DNA from: Candidatus Poseidoniales archaeon | Lineage (GTDB): Archaea > Thermoplasmatota > Poseidoniia > Poseidoniales > Poseidoniaceae | Length of the DNA stretch: 13,077 nucleotides | Assembly: GCA_012959845.1 (NCBI GenBank) | Contig: DUCL01000207.1 | Location: forward strand, 1-13,077 | Direction: 5' to 3' | In this document: positions 6,853 to 13,077 of the stretch, piece after piece | Numbering within the stretch: position 1 is the stretch's first letter | How the letters are laid out: each line of letters opens with the position of its first letter | Notes under the pieces: model-generated | What the model saw: the letters and a program-made list of their open reading frames with translations, nothing else | Told to the model about the DNA's origin: nothing | Databases searched by the model: none | Translations under genes and position numbers: made by a program

Positions 6853-8160
6853 ATGTCGGGAGACAGTTCACAGAACGGCAGTTTTTCTCCCGGTTCTCGT
6901 TGTCGTGGAGTTGACAATGCTCCCACTTTTTCTGATGCCGCAGATGGATTGGTATTTGGCGATGAATTACAACCTGCAGCAAGTGGTGAAGGTGTGCTAT
7001 TAACGGCCGATGGTGGCCGCTATGAAGGGACTCTTTTTGGTGCAGAAATACATGGTGAGGGTGAACTGGTTTTTACTACTGGAATGATGGGGTATCAGGA
7101 ATCATTGACCGACCCTTCATTCGCCGGCCAAGTGTTAACCTTCACATATCCATTGATTGGAAATTATGGGATTCATCAAGGAAAGTCGGAGTCCTCTGCA
7201 GTGTGGCCACGTGGAGTAGTGGTTAGGCATGCAATGACTCAGCCCGACCATCGAGACTCAATTGCAACAATCGGTGAATTGATGAGATTGCATGGAGTAC
7301 CAGGGATTGAAGGTATTGATACAAGATCTATTACTCGCAGGGTTAGAGAACTTGGCACTGTATTATGTGTATTCGGGGCGAAAGGTTCTGAAAAACAATT
7401 GAATGCAAGATTGCAACAGTTAACCTCTCCTGATTTGCTAGACCTCGTCGATGAGGTTTCAATCGATGAGTCAGTTATTCTCAATGAAGGAGCAGTCGAT
7501 GAGTTAAATCGGCCATTACCTCGTATTGGGGCATTGGATTGCGGAATTAAATATAATATTTTGAGAAACCTTTGCCGTCATTTTGAGGTGATTTGGTGCC
7601 CACCAGATACTGATTTTGCGACTTTGAAAGATGAATACCATATCGATGCATTATTCTGTTCAAATGGACCTGGAGACCCTGACCATGGTGGAAAAGCAAA
7701 CGATGCTAAGAACACATTAGCCGCTGCCGTCAAGGATAATATGCCAGTGATGGGCATTTGTTTAGGTCATCAATTGATGGGCCTTGCATCAGGTTTGCAG
7801 ACCTACAAGATGCGATATGGACACCGTGGTGCAAACCAACCAGTAATCGACTTAGCAGATGGAACAGTTTCTATCACCAGCCAAAACCATGGGTTTGCAG
7901 TTGCTGACCCGGAATCTGGAATGTTAGCAGCTCATCCGAGTGGTGCTTGTTCACAGTTGGTAAAAAGTCAACATGGAGCAGAGGTCAAAGTTCGTTATAT
8001 CAACGCAAATGACCGAACTGTTGAGGGCTTAGATCTCGTAGGACAACCGTCTTTCACCGTCCAATTCCATCCAGAAGCATGTCCAGGGCCAAATGATGCT
8101 GCACCTTTGTTCAAGCGTTTTAGAGATATTGTAGATTCACATATGGGAGTTGACTTGTAA
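6853..8160 (+). CDS. carA: Carbamoyl-phosphate synthase small (glutaminase) subunit
   Basis: Hydrolyses glutamine and passes ammonia to CarB for carbamoyl phosphate, the precursor of pyrimidines and arginine. The 435-residue protein has the CPSase small-chain N-terminal domain (from about VLLTADGGRYEGTLFG at 48-63, with GMMGYQE at 77-83) and a C-terminal class I glutamine amidotransferase domain from about 224: CSNGPGDP (269-276), the nucleophile C303 in GICLGHQ, and the catalytic H406 and E408 in QFHPEA. The glutaminase should be active. About 45 residues rich in Ser, Gly and Ala precede the usual start of the family; either this is a genuine extension or translation begins at the in-frame GTG at 6994. 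I keep the ATG at 6853 because a TATA-like element is well placed; a TTG at 6850 is also in frame. The stop TAA shares its last A with the carB ATG. Confidence 0.95.
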   Translation: MSGDSSQNGSFSPGSRCRGVDNAPTFSDAADGLVFGDELQPAASGEGVLLTADGGRYEGTLFGAEIHGEGELVFTTGMMGYQESLTDPSFAGQVLTFTYPLIGNYGIHQGKSESSAVWPRGVVVRHAMTQPDHRDSIATIGELMRLHGVPGIEGIDTRSITRRVRELGTVLCVFGAKGSEKQLNARLQQLTSPDLLDLVDEVSIDESVILNEGAVDELNRPLPRIGALDCGIKYNILRNLCRHFEVIWCPPDTDFATLKDEYHIDALFCSNGPGDPDHGGKANDAKNTLAAAVKDNMPVMGICLGHQLMGLASGLQTYKMRYGHRGANQPVIDLADGTVSITSQNHGFAVADPESGMLAAHPSGACSQLVKSQHGAEVKVRYINANDRTVEGLDLVGQPSFTVQFHPEACPGPNDAAPLFKRFRDIVDSHMGVDL

Positions 8161-11100
8161 TGCCAAGGCGAGATGACTTAGAGACGATTCTCGTTCTAGG
8201 TAGCGGTCCGATAAAAATCGGTCAGGCTGCAGAGTTTGACTTCTCGGGAAGTCAAGCAGTAAGGGCATTGAGAGAGGATGGATATCGAGTAGTATTGGTT
8301 AATTCCAACCCCGCAACAATTCAAAACGATCCGGAAATGGCTGATGTTGTATACATTGAACCGCTATTGCCAGAAACGATTAAGAGGATTATGGAAATAG
8401 AGAAACCTTGTGCTTTATTAGCAGGAATGGGTGGCCAAACAGCACTAAATATTGCCAGTGAATTAGCGCATAATGGCACATTAGAACAGTTGGGCATAGA
8501 GTTGATTGGCTCTGATTTAGATGCTATCGACAAAGCAGAGGATAGACAATTATTCAACGAAGTATGCGAGTCTATAGGATTGCCACTGAGCGAAGCAATC
8601 GCCTGTACTACCATGAATGAAGTCATTGCAGCAGCAGAACAACTCGCATCTTGGCCGATTTTGATTCGTCCTGCATTTACCCTCGGGGGACTTGGTGGAG
8701 GAACTGCTTGGGATTTGGGGCAATTGGTAGAAATTGCCACATTAGGTCTAAGAAATTCAAGAATAAATCAGGTATTGATTGAGGAATCAATTCTTGGATG
8801 GCAAGAATTGGAATATGAGGTGATGAGAGATGATGCAGACAATGTGATCATCGTCTGCACAATGGAAAACATAGACCCGATGGGTGTTCATACAGGGGAA
8901 TCAGTAGTCGTTGCACCACTTCAATCATTCAGCGATGCAGACCATCAGATACTGCGAGACCAAGCCATAGCCTTAATTCGGGCATTGAATATTAAGGGCG
9001 GTTGTAATGTCCAATTCGCTTTCAACCAATCCACTGGCGAAATTAGAGTGATTGAAGTCAATCCCCGTGTTTCTCGTTCCTCAGCACTTGCCAGTAAAGC
9101 AACTGGTTATCCTATTGCCCGTATGGGTGCGAAAATTGCAGTCGGATACACACTTGATGAATTGCCAAATCCAATCACTGGAGAAGGAACTACTGCTGCC
9201 TTTGAGCCAACCCTCGATTATTGTGTTGTCAAGATACCGCGCTGGCCATTTGACAAGTTCCGAACTGTAGATAGAACATTGGGGACTAGCATGAAGTCCA
9301 CCGGCGAAGTTATGGCAATAGGTCGTAACTTTGAGGAGGCATTCCTCAAGGCATGGGCAAGCCTTGAACAAGGATATGCATATCCACGCCCTCTAACAAG
9401 AGCTGATGAATCAGAAGGTGAAGGAATGGCTTCAAGGGCTTTGGAAACACTTCCCGATAGCACTCTTGTCGAATGGTGCAGAGTTGCAACCGACCGGAGA
9501 ATGGGCGCACTAATCGAAGCATTTAGACGCGGCTGGAGCGTTGAGAAAGTCCATGAGATAACTAGGATTACGCGCTGGTTCCTATACCGCTTTGAGCATA
9601 TTGCCCAGATAGAAGCAGAAATTTCTGCAACAGAATCTTCTCCAAGCCAATTGCAATATGATGATATGAGATATTGGAAGAGTCATGGCTTTAGTGACGC
9701 ACACATTGCAGACGCACTAGCAAAATTCCCTGCCTCAGGGCCTAAATCTCTAACCAGTAGCCATAATGAACATGCTGTAATGCTTCGCCGTCATAGTTTA
9801 GAATTACATCCAAAATACAGAATGGTTGATTCTTGTGCTGCCGAGTTTGCTGCCGAGACTCCATATTATTATTCAACATATGAAATCAATGACTCTACGG
9901 GAATAGACCTATTACCAGATTTGGAAAATAGGACAAAGCAACGTTTGGTTGCAATCGGTTCTGGCCCGATTAGAATCGGCCAAGGTATTGAATTTGATTA
10001 TGGCTGTGTACATGCTGTAAAGGCGATTCGGGAAGCAGGCCACGATGCGATTTTAATCAACAATAACCCCGAAACTGTTTCCACTGATTTTGATACATCT
10101 GACCGCCTCTACTTTGATCCCCTGACATTAGAGTGTGTTTCGGAAATATTGTTGCGTGAGAATGCACATGGGATATTATTGCAGTTTGGAGGACAGACTG
10201 CAATTAATTTGGCAGAGCCATTGGACCATCGGATGCCTTACCTGAAAAAGTTAGGGCTCAACATGGAAATAATGGGTACTTCATGCGATGCTATTGATGA
10301 AGCAAGCGATAGAGAACGGTTTGAGAAGTTTGCTAAACGCAATGGAATACGCATGCCTCGTGGTCAAACCGGCACAACAGCCAATGATGTACGCGAAGCG
10401 GTCAAGAACATTGGTTTCCCAGTATTGATTCGACCATCATATGTGCTTGGTGGAAGGGGAATGGAAATCCTATCGACCGATGAGCAAGTAAATGCTTACT
10501 TAGAAGAGGCATACTTGGCACCGGACAAACCTTTGCTAATCGATGAATATCTTGGCCATGCTACCGAACTCGATGTTGATGCTGCTGCTGATGGCGAGCA
10601 AGTATTAGTCGGTGCAATAATGGAACATTTAGAAGAAGCTGGAATTCATTCTGGAGATTCGACTTGTTTTATTCCGACGCAGAATATTTCCCAAGAAATG
10701 TTGGAGAGAGTTGAAGAACAAACAAAAATCATCGGCATCGAACTAAAAATAAAAGGCTGTTACAATATCCAATTTGCAATACAAGGTGATAATCTATACT
10801 GCTTAGAGGTCAATCCACGTTCGTCTAGAACCGTTCCATTTGTTGCGAAATCAAGTGGATTGCCACTTGCAAGAATTGCTGCGAGAATAACGATTGGAAT
10901 TCCGCTATCACAACAGGAAATACCTCGTCGCACAACAGGTCATGTTTGTGTTAAGGCGCCTGTTTTCCCATTCATTAAATTGAGAGGATTAGACCCAGCG
11001 CCTGGACCTGAAATGAAATCAACCGGAGAGGTCTTTGGTTCTGATGTTAGAGCAGACTTAGCATATCTAAAAGCCCGTTTGGCAACTGAAGTTCCTGTTG

Positions 11101-11504
11101 CTACCGAAGGAGGAGCATATCTTACTGTTAGGGATGAGGATAAGGAAGACCTAATCCCTATTGCTCAATCATTAGTAGATCTAGACTTCACAATATTTGC
11201 AACATCAGGAACTGCAGATGTATTGCGCAAAGCCAATATTGCTGTCACAACATCTTATCGTATTGCAGAAAGAATGCATCCTGATTCATTAGATTTGATG
11301 AGAAAGGGTGATGTCAGTTTCATAGTAAATGTGCCAACAATTTCAGGAGGTGCTGTTAGAGATGGAAATATGATGCGCCGTTTGGCAGTTGAATTGAATA
11401 TTCCATTCGTTACTACAATGCGCGGTGCAGTGATGGAAGTTGCAGCAATGAAGGCAAGGTTGGAGAATGACCTTGAACCAAGGCACCTAGAAGTCCATTA
11501 CTGA
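8160..11504 (+). CDS. carB: Carbamoyl-phosphate synthase large subunit
   Basis: Makes carbamoyl phosphate from bicarbonate, ammonia from CarA and two ATP. The 1114-residue protein has the complete order: first ATP-grasp synthetase unit (about 1-405; GSGPIKIGQAAEFDFSGSQA at 14-33, metal ligands Q285, E299, N301), a helical oligomerisation region (about 406-560), second synthetase unit (about 592-950; GSGPIRIGQGIEFDYG at 600-615, ligands Q871, E883, N885) and a C-terminal MGS allosteric domain (about 975-1110; FATSGTADVL at 1013-1022). It is about 40 residues longer than the E. coli protein, mostly between the two synthetase halves. In the MGS domain the effector-loop segment reads VNVPTISGG (1056-1064) instead of the enterobacterial INTTSG, so UMP/IMP/ornithine control may differ. 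GGGAG at 8145-8149, inside carA, can serve as its Shine-Dalgarno, and the 1-bp TAATG overlap implies coupled translation. Confidence 0.97.
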   Translation: MPRRDDLETILVLGSGPIKIGQAAEFDFSGSQAVRALREDGYRVVLVNSNPATIQNDPEMADVVYIEPLLPETIKRIMEIEKPCALLAGMGGQTALNIASELAHNGTLEQLGIELIGSDLDAIDKAEDRQLFNEVCESIGLPLSEAIACTTMNEVIAAAEQLASWPILIRPAFTLGGLGGGTAWDLGQLVEIATLGLRNSRINQVLIEESILGWQELEYEVMRDDADNVIIVCTMENIDPMGVHTGESVVVAPLQSFSDADHQILRDQAIALIRALNIKGGCNVQFAFNQSTGEIRVIEVNPRVSRSSALASKATGYPIARMGAKIAVGYTLDELPNPITGEGTTAAFEPTLDYCVVKIPRWPFDKFRTVDRTLGTSMKSTGEVMAIGRNFEEAFLKAWASLEQGYAYPRPLTRADESEGEGMASRALETLPDSTLVEWCRVATDRRMGALIEAFRRGWSVEKVHEITRITRWFLYRFEHIAQIEAEISATESSPSQLQYDDMRYWKSHGFSDAHIADALAKFPASGPKSLTSSHNEHAVMLRRHSLELHPKYRMVDSCAAEFAAETPYYYSTYEINDSTGIDLLPDLENRTKQRLVAIGSGPIRIGQGIEFDYGCVHAVKAIREAGHDAILINNNPETVSTDFDTSDRLYFDPLTLECVSEILLRENAHGILLQFGGQTAINLAEPLDHRMPYLKKLGLNMEIMGTSCDAIDEASDRERFEKFAKRNGIRMPRGQTGTTANDVREAVKNIGFPVLIRPSYVLGGRGMEILSTDEQVNAYLEEAYLAPDKPLLIDEYLGHATELDVDAAADGEQVLVGAIMEHLEEAGIHSGDSTCFIPTQNISQEMLERVEEQTKIIGIELKIKGCYNIQFAIQGDNLYCLEVNPRSSRTVPFVAKSSGLPLARIAARITIGIPLSQQEIPRRTTGHVCVKAPVFPFIKLRGLDPAPGPEMKSTGEVFGSDVRADLAYLKARLATEVPVATEGGAYLTVRDEDKEDLIPIAQSLVDLDFTIFATSGTADVLRKANIAVTTSYRIAERMHPDSLDLMRKGDVSFIVNVPTISGGAVRDGNMMRRLAVELNIPFVTTMRGAVMEVAAMKARLENDLEPRHLEVHY

Positions 11505-11509
11505 TTCAT

Positions 11510-12760
11510 TCAACAAGCATCGTATGCTTCGATGATATATTTTGTAAGAGGGCTTGTCCAAGCCAGTTCACTAATACCTGCTTCTCCTTCAACATCATAG
11601 ATTCTAACAATATCACGAACACGAACATTGCCATCGCTTGAACGAGCAAGAATTGTTGCAGCCTTGACAACCTTCCCAGTCCCATGAGGGTCGTAAATTG
11701 TATCTAGTGCTTCAGCAAGGAACCAATCTGCTTTACCCGCAGCCTTTCCTTCGTAGGTTTTCTTAGGCGTTTTTGCTCCAAACATACCTCCTGTCTTTTT
11801 CTTTGTACCACCAGAAGTTGGTTTCTTTATAGTCGCTGATTTTGCTGATTTTCCTGCACTCGAACCTCTTGATGCTGATTTTGAAGAACTCGCAGCGCTT
11901 CTTCCAGCAAGTTCTCCTTCCATTTCAGAGCGAATTTCCTTTCGGATTGATTTTTCCAATTTCGCCCGCAGTTTTTCTTCAACTGCTGCTGGATTGTTCT
12001 TGCCAGCAAGTGAAATAGCATCATCTCTTTCGTCAGTTAATATTTGCATTGTTCCAAGATAATGTGCTGCGACTTGAATTAGAGCAGTTTCCATTGAAGC
12101 CTCAAGTTGCATTGAAACAACATCATTGGATGACTCTCTCCACTTTCTCCATTGTAGCATTGTGTTTGCATGGATATCAGAACCACATTTCGGACAGAAA
12201 CTGCGCTTCGGTGGTTTTAGGACGGGTATTGCCCTCATAGCATCAGGGTCAATACCTTCATGCTCACCACTCGCAACATCGTGAATATGAGTGGAGGCTT
12301 CCATTCCATTACTCATCGCTTCTCTGAATAAACCTTCCTTCAAATCCAGTTTTCCTGCTTGAATTAAATCCCATCCACTTGTGTCTCTTACTACGGCAAG
12401 AACTGCCGCATTAGCAGCAGGTGATTGACCCCATTCGTAGTCTGAAAATGACTTTGAAGAATCCTTTCCATCTTCTTCACCAGCAGCGAATGCGGCTGCT
12501 AGGTCTACTTCATCACCTTCTGCAGGGGCGGCAATGCCGAGAAGAATTGGATTTGCCCCATCTTCAACTTTAGCGATCATGTCGAATTTTTCAGCCATAG
12601 AAAGGTCATCACGAATGCGAATTACATCCTTTAATTGATTCAAATCATGACCAGTTGCGGTGATTGGGCCTTGGCCAGTCATGTCATGGCCACAAGACAA
12701 ACAGAACTTTGCTGCTGCCTCAACGCCTGCTTCACAGGTTGGGCAATAGACTCCGGCCAT
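11510..12760 (-). CDS. Zinc-ribbon protein with basic Lys/Ser-rich segment, function unknown
   Basis: I do not recognise a specific family. The 416-residue product opens with a short zinc ribbon, CPTC (6-9) and CLSC (20-23), typical of many archaeal proteins. An acidic Ala/Glu/Asp-rich region follows (about 75-105), then a lone CPKC pair (189-192), which could bind metal only with a partner chain or His ligands such as H197. A helical, charged stretch at about 256-285 is coiled-coil-like. Residues 286-345 are Ser/Lys/Gly/Ala-rich, low in hydrophobics and strongly basic, resembling a histone-H1-like or linker tail. A folded C-terminal domain (about 345-416: WFLAEALDTIYDP, VRDIVRIYDVEGEAGISEL) closes it, ending in Cys. 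No signal peptide or membrane segment, so cytoplasmic. It may bind nucleic acid or act as a scaffold; this is inference. A TATA-like TTCAAAT lies 24-30 nt before the ATG. Convergent with carB, 5 bp between stops. Confidence 0.82.
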   Translation of the reverse strand: MAGVYCPTCEAGVEAAAKFCLSCGHDMTGQGPITATGHDLNQLKDVIRIRDDLSMAEKFDMIAKVEDGANPILLGIAAPAEGDEVDLAAAFAAGEEDGKDSSKSFSDYEWGQSPAANAAVLAVVRDTSGWDLIQAGKLDLKEGLFREAMSNGMEASTHIHDVASGEHEGIDPDAMRAIPVLKPPKRSFCPKCGSDIHANTMLQWRKWRESSNDVVSMQLEASMETALIQVAAHYLGTMQILTDERDDAISLAGKNNPAAVEEKLRAKLEKSIRKEIRSEMEGELAGRSAASSSKSASRGSSAGKSAKSATIKKPTSGGTKKKTGGMFGAKTPKKTYEGKAAGKADWFLAEALDTIYDPHGTGKVVKAATILARSSDGNVRVRDIVRIYDVEGEAGISELAWTSPLTKYIIEAYDAC

Positions 12761-12783
12761 ATGGTGCGAACGCGCATCACCAC

Positions 12784-12790
12784 ATTTGAA
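12784..12790 (-). promoter_or_regulatory. Candidate TATA-like element for the zinc-ribbon gene
   Basis: On the minus strand TTCAAAT lies 24-30 nt before the ATG at 12760, and there is no Shine-Dalgarno before that ATG, as expected for a leaderless transcript. It resembles the TTCAAAA at the same distance before lemA. Confidence 0.3.
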
Positions 12791-12859
12791 GGGTTGTGCT
12801 TGATTTGAGCAAAAGTAAGTAAATTGCCAGCAACTACTGTAAAGCCGTCAACAATGTAG

Positions 12860-12876
12860 CACTCCCGTAGGGAGTG
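12860..12876 (-). terminator. Perfect 7-bp hairpin between lysS and the zinc-ribbon gene
   Basis: CACTCCC (12860-12866) and GGGAGTG (12870-12876) are exact inverted copies around a 3-nt spacer, about 32 nt past the lysS stop. In RNA from the minus strand it would form a GC-rich stem, but no T-tract follows, so intrinsic termination is unproven. It could also be an mRNA 3'-end stabiliser or a protein-binding site. Confidence 0.35.
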
Positions 12877-12907
12877 GTGCAATTTTATTCAAATCATTAA
12901 TTGATTA

Positions 12908-13077
12908 TTATTGTTCTTGACAGCAAGAATCCAGTTGCTTTAGAATCTCATTTTTGTCCATTTCGGCTAGAATCGGTGCTAATCTCGGGCCCTTTTCAAT
13001 ACCCATCAATGCAGCATATGCAGCACGATAGGCACTTCTTGGACTCATCCCCATATCCTTAGCAGATTGAGGTATTG
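12908..13077 (-). CDS. lysS: Lysyl-tRNA synthetase, class I type, C-terminal fragment
   Basis: The last 55 residues of a gene that enters from the right edge. The sequence includes AKDMGMSPRSAYRAAYAAL, then MGIEKGPRLAPILAEM and EILKQL before the stop, closely matching the C-terminal helix and G-x-x-x-GPR-x-x-P motif of archaeal class I lysyl-tRNA synthetases (alpha-bundle anticodon-binding region). The enzyme charges tRNA-Lys with lysine using ATP. The catalytic HIGH and KMSKS motifs lie outside the window, so the assignment rests on the tail alone; a related class I synthetase is the main alternative. Two consecutive TAA stops end the gene. It is codirectional with the zinc-ribbon gene, 147 bp upstream of it. 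Confidence 0.68.
   Translation of the reverse strand, partial: IPQSAKDMGMSPRSAYRAAYAALMGIEKGPRLAPILAEMDKNEILKQLDSCCQEQ

Noticed and set aside
12679..12882. Small minus-strand frame beginning before the zinc-ribbon gene
   Set aside because: Overlaps the start of the zinc-ribbon gene in another frame and has no recognisable features.

Overview
The window looks like chromosomal DNA of a planktonic euryarchaeon, most likely Marine Group II (Poseidoniales) or a close relative. The support is an archaea-type tRNA 2'-O-methyltransferase (aTrm56), the tail of what looks like a class I lysyl-tRNA synthetase, a short-zinc-ribbon protein of archaeal style, a DHH phosphoesterase with a nucleotide-binding-like N-terminal domain, and start regions in which several first genes have a TATA-like element about 25-30 nt before the ATG and no Shine-Dalgarno, as expected for leaderless mRNAs. 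The lineage is inferred from gene content and style; no search was run. Base composition is moderately AT-rich and even throughout, and I see no mobile elements, CRISPR arrays, tRNA or rRNA genes.

Layout. (1) 1-1155, minus: a secreted lipoprotein with five Asp-box (BNR) repeats, whose C-terminus lies off the left edge. (2) 1285-1863, plus: LemA-family membrane-anchored protein, divergent from the lipoprotein. (3) 1972-4546, plus: a two-gene operon of a DHH/DHHA1 phosphoesterase and a TraB/PrgY-family membrane protein, 16 bp apart, both with good Shine-Dalgarno sequences. (4) 4549-5466, minus: dihydropteroate synthase (folP), convergent with TraB (2 bp between stop codons). (5) 5465-6728, plus: a four-helix membrane protein of unknown function, then aTrm56. 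The membrane protein's ATG overlaps the outermost possible folP ATG in one CATG. (6) 6853-11504, plus: carA-carB, both subunits of glutamine-dependent carbamoyl-phosphate synthase, coupled by a TAATG overlap. (7) 11510-12760, minus: zinc-ribbon protein with a Lys/Ser/Gly-rich disordered segment, convergent with carB (5 bp between). (8) 12908-13077, minus: last 55 residues of lysyl-tRNA synthetase, upstream of and codirectional with the zinc-ribbon gene.

Functionally the window is mostly housekeeping: pyrimidine/arginine precursor supply (CarAB), folate synthesis (FolP), tRNA modification (Trm56) and tRNA charging (LysRS), mixed with envelope proteins (BNR lipoprotein, LemA, TraB, the four-helix protein) and two less understood proteins (the Rossmann-like/DHH fusion and the zinc-ribbon protein). 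I did not find a defence system or an obviously new multi-gene machine. The points most worth a second look are the Rossmann-DHH plus TraB operon, the zinc-ribbon protein with a histone-H1-like basic segment, the folP divergent start region with one TATA-like element suitably placed for both directions, and a possible alternative-pairing leader upstream of carA.
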